A DNA stretch of 64,000 nucleotides from Harmonia axyridis (taxonomy: Eukaryota > Arthropoda > Insecta > Coleoptera > Coccinellidae), in NCBI RefSeq assembly GCF_914767665.1, contig NC_059501.1, positions 9,116,501 to 9,180,500 on the forward strand, given 5' to 3'. The notes beneath the pieces were generated by a model. The model made no database searches. It was not told where the DNA came from and was given only the letters and a program-made list of their open reading frames with translations. The position numbers were made by a program, and so were the translations under genes. Below, one piece after another: positions 11,397 through 21,597 of the stretch (the stretch's first letter is position 1; the number at the start of each line of letters is the position of its first letter).

Positions 11397-12952
11397 GACA
11401 AGTCTACAGGGTGGCCACTTTCTTAATGGGATTGTATTGGTAACTTTTAAACCATAAGAGTTAGAAAGTCGGTCAAATGGAGAAAAAGTTGCATGCATAG
11501 AAGCATTATTATTGAGATATAAGAAAAGTAAATTATGTCATTTTGATTTTTCTTTTTTTCCCACTTTATTTCAAATATCATCAAAAAATGTTACAGGAAT
11601 TTTTTATTCGACAGTAAATTATCCTCAATTTGATGTAATCAGATTTCGTTTCCAACGTTTCGTATTCTCTGGGACACCCTCAACCTCAATTTCTTCAATA
11701 CGGACCTGCATATTTTATGACATTTTTCGAAATAACTTTTAACGCTGAATTCAACGATATATCATACAATATCATTCAAAGTAGATTTTCAGGTGATTTT
11801 GACCCTTATCCAATTTTCTTTGGGTCGGATCTGTATTACCTTTATTCAGTTTAATTGACAACATGCAATATGCAATAAATTTCGATAAGAAAGTCAACTT
11901 ACCCATCTTGAACTAAATGGAACATAATAGAATCAAAGCAAGAAACCAGTATACTGGTTTCTTGGTTCTTCTTTTATAATATAATCATTTAAATATTTCA
12001 ATTCATAATAATTAAACGAAAGTATCATTTAACGAAAGAAAAATCAGATGATTATTCGAAAGTAAATGAAAATTAATGAAGTAAGTGTTTGAAATGTCCA
12101 CCATTTTGTAAAATACACTTTACTGTTCTGGAACCCATACTTCTTATACATTTGCTTGTTTGGTCTCCTTGAATACCTTTCGAAACATTCTCAATTTTCT
12201 CGCGAGGTATCACTATTGTTGTATTTGTCATTTGTTCCGTTGAAACAAATTACAGAATCGAACTTTATTTTGAGATCATTACGATATAATTTGTGCAAGG
12301 CTTGGTATTCAAATTTAAAATCATTGTATTCGCGTCTGTTGACTATTTTATTAACAGCAGTTTTTGAAAAATTCCATTCACTGGCCACAGTTCTCGATTT
12401 TTTTCTGGGTTCGATTGAATTTGGGTCAGAACATTGATATCGTTAATAAACTTATTTTTTCTTACATACACATTAAATTTGGATGAGAGTCAAAATCATC
12501 TGAAAATCAACTTTGAATGACATTGTGTGATATATCGTTGAATTCAGCGTTAAAAGTTATTTCGAAAAATGTCATAAAATATGCAGGTCCGTATTGAAAA
12601 AAATGAGGTTGAGGGTGTCCCCGAGGGTGTCCCAGAGAGTTCGAAACGCTGGATACGAAATCTGAATACGTCAAATTGAGGATAATTTACTGTCGAATAA
12701 AAAATTCATGTAACATTTTTTGATAATATTTTAAATAAAGTGGGAAAAAAAGAAAAATCAAAATGACATAATTTACTTTTTTTATGATATCTCAATAACC
12801 GGCCCTGATAATCTCGATTTGTTTGAACTGCTTTATAATGCTTCTATGCATGCAATTTTTCCTCCATTTGACCGACCTTCTAACTCTTATGGCTTAAAAG
12901 CTACCAATACAATCCCATTAAAAAAGTGGCCACCCTGTAGACTTGTCTTGTT
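11397..12952. mobile_element. DNA transposon with roughly 400-bp terminal inverted repeats
   Basis: The ends, both read inward, begin ACAAGTCTACAGGGTGGCCA. The left arm 11397-11815 matches the inverted right arm 12475-12952 at high identity, including AAATTATGTCATTTTGATTT and GGACCTGCATATTTTATGAC. The right arm has extra pieces (an insertion near 12800-12830 and a doubled ACACCCTC block near 12620). The interior of about 660 bases carries remains of a transposase on the minus strand. Long inverted repeats plus a gutted interior suggest an internally deleted member of a Tc/mariner-superfamily group. Confidence 0.85.
12060..12435 (-). pseudogene. Internally deleted transposase inside the long-TIR element
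   Basis: The minus strand reads RTVASEWNFSKTAVNKIV, a helix-turn-helix-like segment followed by YQALHKLYRNDLKIKFD. After a frame change it ends in VKCILQNGGHFKHLL. The closing GGHF(E/K)HLL is the common C-terminus of insect transposases related to the Tc3/DUF4817 group. The catalytic core between these parts is missing, so the product could not act. Family assignment rests on the two terminal motifs only. Confidence 0.6.
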
Positions 12953-13924
12953 TGGTTTCCAAAATAGTTCTTTAGTAATCTTCCATTCAACTCTTTCTTA
13001 GTACCTATCCTCTCAATTAATTTTTACTTTAATCTTTAATAACAGTAATTAATGATTTTTCAATACTTTCAATCGGTTTGTCAATTAGAAATGCTTGACT
13101 GTGTAGAAATAGAGTATAAAGTTCTAATAGAGAGTCAAAAAAAATCGGTTACAGCTTTTAAGGCCTTTTTTTCAGCTGAGAAATTTTTTTTCAATGGCAC
13201 CCATAGCTTCAGCAAGCGTTCAATAGCTAGAACTAGTGAAAGCCATCGAATTCTAGAATAAGAAAGAACATTGCTGTAAGTTGTTTCTGCATACTCACGA
13301 AAACCTTTCATCGTTCGACCCTTACAAAAAATATCGAAAAATATTTGAAAATTTTAAGACCCATAGAATGCACAGAAATTAAAATCATATCGGCGGAAGT
13401 GGAAGCAGTATTGTGAAGTCTATGCGCTGGACAACCGATAGTTTCATTGTCGAATTAAAAAAAAACTCGCCTTTATTTTACTTCGAAGTAAGTACCGCAC
13501 TGACAGCGAAAATATTTTATATGGAAATATTAAGGTACTCTAAGGATTCAATATAAAATGAAGTGATTGCATAAGATGATTTTTTTGGACAATTTTAATA
13601 ATTTTATTTTCAATCCTTCGGTTTCTGAAAAATAATGTTTGAGCAACGGAAACAGCATTTCAGATTTATGATTACTGGAATCCGTTGAGATTCCATGAAA
13701 ACAAATTTTGTCTCACCTACACTATATAAGGAAATATGAATCTCATAACGGTCAAATTACTGACCGGGACAATTGAATAACTAACCGGGACACGGGGACT
13801 CAATGGTCCAAACCGGGACGTATGGCAGCTAATCGTGAATAACTTTATGATGCAGATACAAATCGACTAACACGTCGCTGGCGTTATGTTCACAAATACC
13901 TAAACTTATTGTGTGACATCTACG
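12953..13924. other. AT-rich spacer, no gene seen
   Basis: A GACCGGGAC/AACCGGGAC motif occurs three times between 13761 and 13820. Otherwise nothing I can interpret. Confidence 0.4.
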
Positions 13925-14275
13925 TTATATTTATTTCTCTAATTCTGTGGTTATTCCGTTCATTCTTCCACATCTTGTAGAACAAAATCGTGCGAGAATA
14001 TATCAGAAACGCACAGTTTTCATGGTTATATTTTATTATTCTATGTTGGCACTCCGAACTTTCCGCTACGGCTTTATCTGTCAATTCATCAAATTGCCTT
14101 AAAGAAATCAGTTCTGCCAACCAACATTTTTCAATGCAAAAATCACTAAATTATATTCATGGAAATATTTCATTAATTTCAATGAAAATGCAATGAATTA
14201 GAGAAAATAATGTATAATACTCGTACAGAAGGCTCATTCAATGCCTTCTGCACTTGTATTATAAATAACTATTCT
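13925..14275 (+). repeat. Dispersed repeat, copy 1 (inverted partner 54640-54985)
   Basis: Aligns with the reverse complement of 54640-54985. Shared blocks include CATTTTTCAATGCAAAAATC, ATATTCATGGAAATATT and ATACTCGTACAGAA. This copy has about 84 extra bases at 14044-14127 that begin TGTTGGCA and end TGCCAACCAACA, so they look like a tiny inverted-repeat insertion. Family unknown; no coding capacity. Confidence 0.75.
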
Positions 14276-15275
14276 ACTACCACTTACCGTTACAGCCATC
14301 TATTGCAAAACGGCGCGCCGTTGCCGCGGCGGCAGCAAAGTTGTACGCCTTATATAAATATTCATATGAATATCTAAATATAAATATTTTTGAGAGGTTA
14401 GGCTTGGTATCGGTGTAATATGGGATTTGGTCTCATAGAAAAACTCGAAGCCCAAAATGGCGAACCCCCTCAAAATTTAAGGCTAGGACCGCCCTTGATT
14501 TGTCGTCATGAAAAGTTATTTGCATCAAATATTTTCATGTGAGCAAGGGCGAAACGGTATATTCTAGGAAAAAAATCATATAGAATTCCAACCTAGAATC
14601 AGCATACTATACCGAGTGAATCGTCTGAAATCAGCTAACGATACAAGGTTTCGGAAAAAAAGCTTTTATTTTCTAGCCGGATACCCAGTGAAGGATCTAC
14701 CGGCATAGTGACGGGGTCCAAGGGGCGGAGCCCCTTCGGCGAGCAGAGCGAGTTCTGTTTAATAACACCCTTCGTCAATTCTCCTCATTCCTACTTCCAC
14801 CTCCACTCCTACTGTTCAGAATAGGTCATTATTTTCCGCTAGTGAATATCCAAGGTTAATTATTGAGAGTGACAACAATCAACTAGAAATCGCTACAAAA
14901 CAACATCAGAATGACAGGACTACTGAAAATAAAGTTGATTTGATTATTTGGTATTTCCTACTCATTATGGCATTGATTCTAACAGTATCGACACTGTTCA
15001 GGAGTACATATTATTGTGTCTGAAGTAATTCATTATCTTGACACTCTGCAACGGTGTCATTGTTATAAATGTAATCAAGGCTATAGAAGATAAGATTTGT
15101 AACTTATAATCAGCTTTTCTTATTGATGTCACAAAGGTCTTCAAAAAACACTAGCTTTTCAAAAAATAAATGGTTACCATTTTTCATACATTCAGGTGCC
15201 TGATCCTTCGTAGAGTTCTCCTTGTGTTAGACTTTGGACGTTCCTGTCAATTATATTTTTTACTAATCTATTAAT
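14276..15275. other. Spacer with two GC-rich hairpins
   Basis: CGGCGCGCCGTTGCCGCGGC near 14311 and AAGGGGCGGAGCCCCTT near 14710-14726 are self-complementary islands in AT-rich DNA. The second is followed by GGCGAGCAGAGCGAG. No coding motif around them. Confidence 0.5.
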
Positions 15276-15300
15276 TAATAATAATATAATAATAAGCTTT
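15276..15300 (-). repeat. (TAA)n tract with retroposon-like 3' tail
   Basis: Minus-strand reading is AATAAAGC followed by an ATT repeat, the same 3'-end layout as other minus-strand retroelements here. The adjoining 15301-15534 shows no motif. Confidence 0.45.
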
Positions 15301-15534
15301 ATTTAGCACTCGGCTATTGAAAACAATACAAATGTAATCCACTAACTTAATTAAATTCTTCATAAATATAACTGATTAAATATTTTTTAAATTCTCTATA
15401 ATTATTATGATACAATATTTGATCTTTTCAGGTAGTAAGAAATATCGGCTCACATTTTTGTGCATCTATTTGCTCTGCTTAACTCTTCCCATATTCTCTG
15501 AATATGAGAAAATAGCATGTTTTATTCAGAGAAA

Positions 15535-15624
15535 ACAATCATTTTGTGGATCGACTGAAATCATTGGGTCTCACCACAAAAAGTCATACTTTCCCCTCCA
15601 CCCACCCTTCTTGGTATCTTTCAC
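15535..15624. repeat. 90-bp direct repeat, left copy (partner 16320-16411)
   Basis: Imperfect direct repeat of 16320-16411, sharing GACTGAAATCATT and ACCCTTCTTGG. It ends where the hAT remnant begins. Confidence 0.7.
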
Positions 15625-16316
15625 TTGAGGATTCACAGCTTGGCTTGATTTTCAAGCTACTTGGTTTGAGCTTGACTTGATTTCAAGCACTTACTGAACA
15701 TGTATAAGAGGACCGAAAATATTCACTTTTTTGAAATAGAAACAAGAATTGAATCGCTATAAATCATAATGAAAAATGAAAAATAGAGTTTCTTAATATT
15801 GAGAAACCTACAGGCTTTGTTTGATTTCTTAATTTTCCATCCAGGATTTAAGACACATGAGGCATCTTATTGATTTGTCGCCTAACCTATTGTGGGTTTT
15901 TGTAACTGTAAGAGCAGCTCTGGAAAATTGTCTTTCAACAGGAGCTGAAGAAGCTGGCATTGATAAAAAATCCCTGGTCATTTTGGCCAAGTTTGGAAAG
16001 ATAATTCTGAAACTACCAAAATCTACCAATAGATTTCATAAAAATGTGAGACAACTACTAATAAAGTAACACTGGCGAATGCTTCAGTCTCTCGGGGCTC
16101 GAGGAATCTCCTTATTTAGGCTAAGCGCGCACGAGACTGCAGAAATATATGCCGTGCGACGCGTGCATATCAAGCTTAAGTAATATCAAGTAGCTTGATA
16201 CCAAGTCAAGCAATAAATATCTAAAATCACAAATCAAGTATGTAATTTTTCACACGCTTGATTTTCAAGTCAGGTAAATGGTTGAAATGCCAAGCTACTT
16301 GGCATGATGAATCCCT
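15625..16316 (-). mobile_element. Internally deleted hAT transposon
   Basis: The two ends, read inward, are GAGGATTCACAGCTTGG and AGGGATTCATCATGCCAAG, a degenerate terminal inverted repeat of hAT style, followed on both sides by repeated CAAGCTACTTGG/AAGCTTGA motifs that may be subterminal repeats. The interior encodes only the transposase C-terminus. The element is bracketed by 90-bp direct repeats, far longer than the 8-bp duplication a hAT insertion makes. Confidence 0.7.
15829..16065 (-). pseudogene. hAT transposase C-terminal dimerisation domain fragment
   Basis: The 66-residue frame at 15829-16029 contains MPASSAPVERQFSRAALTVT and NRLGDKSIRCLMCLKSW, the signature of the hAT C-terminal dimerisation region. 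In life this part lets transposase subunits pair and completes the catalytic site. The N-terminal zinc-finger and most of the catalytic domain are missing. It ends with a proper stop, so the C-terminus itself is intact. Confidence 0.9.
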
Positions 16317-16319
16317 AAA

Positions 16320-16411
16320 AGCAATCCTTTTGTGGCTAGACTGAAATCATTCGGTCACACCACATCAAGCCATGTTTTCGCTTTCACCTACCCTTCTTGG
16401 CGCCTTCCACT
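16320..16411. repeat. 90-bp direct repeat, right copy (partner 15535-15624)
   Basis: Right-hand copy of the repeat that brackets the hAT remnant, with about ten mismatches to the left copy. Confidence 0.7.
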
Positions 16412-17339
16412 CCAATGACTATGCAAGAAGGATTAACAAGTTTTAATCATTACGGTCGCATGACCGAACATCGAATCCAAAACTACCTCCACTTCCAGCC
16501 CCAATCTGTTGAAGTTCCAATGACCGTGGGGCATCATACGGATCAACAGGGTTTCTCGTATTTATTTATCCGGAAGGCGGCTTTGGCAAACACGACTCTT
16601 ACAGGCTTCGCAGACCGGGATTAAAAAGGTATTAGAGTTATAGGCTTCGTCAGGATCAGGCAGTCGTCGATGGGGGTTTATTCCTGGAAATGTGATAGCC
16701 ATAAATTCGACCCGGAATGTTCATAATCCAATGAACTATCAAATGAAACGTGCTCCACTTAGCGCAGTAATTGAATGAGTTATTTCAGGATCTGGCCTGT
16801 CTAGTCGTGAAGAGGTAGTAATATATAGGCAATAATATTTCGCAAAGTTGGTATTGATCGCTTGTTAATATCTGTCAGAATTGCTTTCGCTGTTAGTTGG
16901 CCTCTAATAGTACTGATTCTGGCAAATCCTTGATTATATTTGCGAGTCTTGGGATCTACTCAGAGGATTTGGTAGGTAGGAGATTTCCACGAAAGAGACA
17001 TTCACAGAAGTTTCCGATATGCTTGCGGTATTCTGGTAAATGTTGTTATAGATGCGGTTCACTCAGTTCATGGAAAATGGGAATGCAAGACTGTGTTATG
17101 TTCAGTGTAGCAAGCTTCTATACAGGTAGGGTAATGTTGACGATATCAAAGTAAGAGCATCAAGTATACCTCAGAAATCGAGAATAATAAAAATGTCTTC
17201 TTCTTAGAATCCTCAGTCTTCAGAGAACTTAACGATAAGTAATATCTTGATTGGTACAAAAAACCATCTAGTTCAGCTCACTAAAAATCTCAGATTTCGA
17301 AATAAATAAAGTTCAGAGTTATATCAATGAAACACTGGA
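16412..17339. other. No recognisable gene
   Basis: Several short frames on both strands (for example 16397-16624 and 16897-17154). I see no conserved motif and cannot match the sequence elsewhere in the window. Confidence 0.35.
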
Positions 17340-18400
17340 TCACAACAAAAATTTACTCACAATCGGTTGGTAATCTATGGATTTCGTACTTTCAGAGCAG
17401 TCGGAAACCGATTCACTTTGCCGGCTTGCAAGTGTTACTTTCCAATTTATTATTATTATTCTCAGAATCAGGGCCGTTGCGGGTCTGTAAGCCTTTTGGG
17501 AACTGCGATCAATTTGATCTTCTGTTTTTACATCTACCCATTCATACAAACTCAGGGAGGCCGTCGATGCGGTTAACGAAACTGACGACATCTTCAGGAG
17601 CCCTGGCTTTTACTTCGTGAGTATTCAGAACCAGAACTGACTTTCATCTTAGGCAAGACATATCGATGGTGTAGCGCACATATGTGCTAAGTGCAACAAA
17701 CTTGTTCTGAGAAAAACGACTTTTAAGGTTCGTCATTATCGATTAATTGAACTTATAATAATAATAATAATAAATGAGTTTATTCAAATATTCAATACAG
17801 TATGTACAATTTCAAATTAAACTGACTTCAGAACTTCAAGAGTGACATAATATTGTTTCTAGATATTACTTACTTCACCTCCAAAATATAAATATTAAAT
17901 GTATATTCCGAAAATATGAAGTATGTCTGATTATGCACTTAATACAGATGTGCGCTACGCCATCGATATGTGTTCGGCTGTTTCTACTTCCTTACCATAG
18001 AGCCTACAGATCACATCTGCTGACTTACCCATGCGGTACAAAAGAGTATTTGCACCGACAGTGTTCTGTCAGCAGTATCACCATTACCTGAAGCTCAGCT
18101 TGTGGTAGCTTCAGAAGCTTCCTGGTATAGCTCGGTGAAAGCACCACAAATTGCCCGGGTTTTTCTCCAGAGGATTTTTCTATTGTCCCACTCCCATTGT
18201 TGGACCGCTGCCATATTTTGCCCTATTCCAAGCCCACAGAGGAGCTCAGGACCAAGAGGTCTTGACTTTGATGGCTTTTTTCAAGTTCATCGTCTTTTTC
18301 ATTTCCTTCAATACCACAATGCCCTGGTACCCATAGCAGAGTTCTATATTCCCACTGGTCAGTTGCTTTATGGTATTACGACACTCTCATGTCAGTAAAG
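17340..18400 (-). pseudogene. Non-LTR retrotransposon RNase H and C-terminal fragment, interrupted
   Basis: From right to left on the minus strand: LWVPGHCGIEGNEKDDEL (RNase H C-terminal part, about 18310-18360), VVLSPSYTRKLLKLPQAELQ and LLTEHCRCK (about 18080-18160), a Cys/His zinc-binding tail (about 17980-18050), then after an interruption at 17658-17977, NTHEVKARAPEDVVSFVNRI and DGLPEFV with a stop (about 17535-17625). The same tail occurs at 29240, 29760 and 43540, so this is one retrotransposon family with an RNase H domain downstream of its reverse transcriptase (I/Jockey/R1-like). Only the 3' end survives and it is frameshifted. Confidence 0.8.
17658..17977. mobile_element. Short inverted-repeat (MITE-like) insertion in a non-LTR remnant
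   Basis: Positions 17659-17698 and 17938-17977 are inverted copies of each other (ATATCGATGG.GTAGCGCACA at the outer ends, TTAAGTGCA or CTAAGTGCA inward). They sit where the retroelement C-terminal frame breaks: the frame ends near GCCGAACAC on one side and resumes at GCCTAAGA on the other. About 320 bases long. The inside includes a TAA repeat from 17754 with an AATAAACTC motif on the minus strand, which may be a retroposon tail nested within it. Confidence 0.7.
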
Positions 18401-18635
18401 ACCCCTGGTTATATGATTCCAGGTCTATCAAGTGTCTCTTTTCTTTCTTGGCTAGCATGTGTTACTTTCCTCACCTTATTTATGATCGTAGACATTTTGA
18501 CACATCCAATTTATGGTCGATTCGAAAGTTACTTGAAAATAATTTATAATTACCTTGCATCTGCTGCATACCTAGGCTTTTCACACCTCAATACCTTGCG
18601 GTCAGCACTTCCCCACTCGCTAATCAAAATACTAC

Positions 18636-18900
18636 TGTTGTTACCAATATTCCTTGTTTAATCTGTGAAGATGTTTACGTAGGACAGACATCTCAACATT
18701 TGAAGTAGAGGATCACCTAACATAAAAGTGATGTTTAGAATCGCCCTTGCAGAACACAGAATATTGGTAAAGGTCAGTAGTATGCATTGGGTCTGGGACA
18801 TTCTAATCCGCATAAACATTGACTTCACAAGAACAAATGTTCTGATCTTCCAAAAAGTAGTCTTCAGTGGTGTTGAGAAAAATAAGATTCAAACATGAAA
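18636..18900 (+). pseudogene. Penelope-like GIY-YIG endonuclease fragment
   Basis: The plus strand reads TNIPCLICEDVYVGQTSQHL followed, across stops, by HKSDV. This pattern (IPC..C...Y(I/V)GQT...L..R...HKSD) is the start of the GIY-YIG endonuclease of Penelope-like retroelements, the nuclease that nicks target DNA. VYVG takes the place of the YIG box. Further pieces (NIDFTRTNVLIF) are consistent with the remainder of the domain. The reverse transcriptase part is absent and stops interrupt the frame. Confidence 0.7.
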
Positions 18901-19865
18901 CAAACAGCAATGAAGATATTCCACTGCAACCATCAGAAAGAAATGAGGTGGTTCTTTCATGTAAATGTACCAACAAAGTGGATCTGCTGGCTTACTAGTT
19001 ATGTCATAACACATTGAAATATCAGAGTCCATTCGAATGAATCGATATGAGTTTCCATACAGAGTTCGAACTTCATGATAATGTGTACACCCTCACTTCC
19101 ATTGCGGTTCGAAAAATCTAGAATTCGCTGTCACACCCGATGTCATTTGGTTAGAACGATTTTCCGGATTCATCCGCATATGCAGTACGGATCTCGGCGA
19201 ACGAGTAGATCTGACTCTGACACCCCAATCCCGTAACCCGGAAGAAGTAACCCTATGCGCGAAAACATTCCCGTCTCCCTACCGAACATTGACGTTCCGT
19301 CAAATAAGCGACACATTTCCGCCGGCACTGTGAATTTCGCACGTCCGCCAATGCCGTATGTGCCGTGTCGCTGGCATATCCCCTTCCGGATATAAATTGC
19401 ATCGAGGGATGCATATTCGGCCGACGACAAGAAGCAACACGGTCGGGGAGGGGGGGTTTTTCGGTCGATGCCGCAGAATTGATGGCGTTTCGGTCGTTTT
19501 CCAACATCAATCAGGTTTCTTGCACTGTCATAAGGTCTAGTCTCGTCTTTAAGCGCCGTATATACGGGTCGGACGTCGGATCGACGTGAGAAACTATGGG
19601 ATCTGCATCGGTGCAATCAATTACTGTCATCGATAGGGAGATGCGGTCTGCGACGTCATCGTTATCGTAATTAATGAGAGAGGAGGTAGCCGGTTGCCTT
19701 TATCGTCCTTTATATGGTCCGTTGGACCGTTCATATGGAAAATTTGGATATTGTGGGTGTATGAGAGGAGATGATTGTTTTCGAGTTTCCGAGATCTACC
19801 TTTAGTGCTCGAGCTCAAGCAATAACTCCGTCATTGATTAAATCTCTTTTATGTTATGAATGTAG
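18901..19865. other. GC-rich island (about 19130-19800), no gene seen
   Basis: Positions 19130-19800 are markedly richer in GC and CpG than the surrounding DNA. Frames are open on both strands (up to 148 residues on minus at 19170-19616), as expected of GC-rich DNA by chance, and carry no motif I know. Probably ancestral non-repeat backbone. Confidence 0.4.
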
Positions 19866-19867
19866 AG

Positions 19868-19998
19868 ATAACATTAGCGACTTGCATCTTTGTTACCATA
19901 TCAACACGAACATCCTGGTGGTGAACAGAATGATGGGAAATGTTATATGGTTTGAGGAGAAAGCTCTAAGATGTTTCGGCAAGGTCCATATAACCACT
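19868..19998 (-). pseudogene. BEL/Pao pol fragment, copy 1
   Basis: Minus-strand translation MDLAETS..FLLKPYNISHH followed by HQDVRVDMVTKMQ parallels the BEL/Pao peptide at 21290-21597 (MDFVVEASDSFPLKLYHIPH, then GQDVRVYLVTKMQ). The DNA also matches directly (CACGAACATCCTGG shared). A short orphan piece whose upstream side at 20000-20180 is joined to unrelated sequence. Confidence 0.65.
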
Positions 19999-20259
19999 TA
20001 TTGTGTCTGACAATGACTCTACTATAGTTTTCATTTCATCTGTTGGTCTCAGTTGATCCTGACGATCATTTATCATGCTACCTTTCGGGCAGCCGGCCTG
20101 AAGGTATTTTCTATAGTGGTATAGGATATCCAAAGTCACTTGAACTAGTTCATAAAAGCGCTTGGCCATAGATGTCCCTTTGAAGTGGATAACTCTAATA
20201 CCGGGGATTATTTGAAAGTATTGTCAGGCTATAATTTCACTGGCCCCAAAGGAATTTCT

Positions 20260-21165
20260 GGGATCTCGAACGACTATTATATGATCGAAATATTCTGGCT
20301 TTCTCCAAGTGATTTTGGATATGCTATACATGAACTATCGCCCACATTGCAATTCTGTTATCGTCCATTCTATATACGTGATCGTTTCATTCCCTTCTTC
20401 TCGCTCTTACCCACATGACCGCATCGACCACCTCTAGTTCCTCTTGTATTTGGCTGCTTTTTATCTAACCCCTTAGTGTGACCCCTCTTGCAGCTTTATT
20501 GGTAGCGTTTTTCATTTCGGCACTTCTTATCAGTTGCTTGTTCTAGATGTTTCGACCCTAATTTCGGAGGCACATGTGAGAATAGTCTTAACACAGGTCT
20601 TGTATATTCTAACTTCAATATCTTTTCACAGTATATTTGTACTACCGGATAATGTCTCACAGGTTTCCCGAAGTTCTTGATGCCTTTATCGCGTTTGCTC
20701 TCATTTCTTCCATTAGGTTTCTATAGCTGGATATTTGTGAACCAAATTTATTGAACATCATAACTTGTTCTATTGAATTGCCATCGATATTTAACTTGCA
20801 TCTGAGGTCCCCTTTGACATTACTAGGAAATGTATTTTTCCAGTGGCAATTAGCACGTTGAAAGTATTCTCCAGTTTCAGCTCACAATGTGGCTTTGTCT
20901 GCATATCACAATATCTTCGAATAATTCTTCTTATATTTTGATCATCATTATGTTGGAAAGTGTTGGGCTCAAGCTGTCACCATGACGTATTCTAGTTACG
21001 TCAGTTGTTTACTTTGGTTAGTTTTTCGATTTTTGTTTAACAGCTTTTGTTCGAATATCCTCTTATTCGTAAATATCTGTCGTTCATGTCACATTGTCTA
21101 CTAGCCTCACTCTATCGAATGCTTGTGTCAGGTCTACATTGCAGAAAATGAAGGCTTCTTCTATT
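20260..21165 (-). pseudogene. RTE-like non-LTR reverse transcriptase remnant
   Basis: The minus strand, across frames, gives DLTQAFDRVRLVDNV (RT block with catalytic Asp, about 21110-21150), TRIRHGDSLSPTLSNMMI (about 20930-20990, equivalent to SGIRQGDSLSPTLFN), then in the thumb/C-terminal part TNIQL..PNGRNESKRDKG, YCEKILKLEYTRPVLRLFSH and VVDAVMWVRARRR (about 20420). This order is that of RTE-type reverse transcriptases. Many stops and indels. The catalytic YADD block was not found. Confidence 0.8.
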
Positions 21166-21289
21166 CGATCTCCTCCTATGATTATTTTCGAGCTTCAAAA
21201 ACTCACTGCCAGAACTCAAACTGTAGCAATAACTTCTTCTTTGATTGGATCTCACTTCTACGGCGACTGAAAGCAGATCGAATCATTTG

Positions 21290-21597
21290 TTCTTTGCTAT
21301 TTTGGTGTAAAAATAGCGAACATTGTGGCATAACTCTTGCATCTTTGTTACTAAATAAACACGAACATCCTGGCCATGAACATGATGGGGAATGTGATAA
21401 AGTTTGAGTGGAAAACTATCAGACGCTTCGACAACAAAGTCCATGACACTACTTTCGAGGTAATCTCGCATGAATGCATTAAAAGCAGCACGTAATTGAG
21501 TCTGACGATAAAGACGATGTTCAAGGCGAATAAACTGGCGAGTTGCTATATTCACTGATACTTCAAGAGTTTGGGGTATCAGAGGCAAGTTCCCCAT
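21290..21597 (-). pseudogene. BEL/Pao pol fragment, copy 2
   Basis: A 104-residue frame with FIRLEHRLYRQTQLRAAFNA, FMRDYLESSVMD and LKLYHIPHHVHGQDVRV. This matches the segment between the protease and reverse transcriptase of BEL/Pao elements, where RLERRL...FM.EY...GHM...YLPHH is conserved. The reverse transcriptase itself and LTRs are absent. A related scrap lies at 19868-19998. Confidence 0.75.

Noticed and set aside
19170..19616. 148-residue minus-strand frame
   Set aside because: Open frames exist on both strands of this GC-rich island and none has a motif or codon pattern of a gene.
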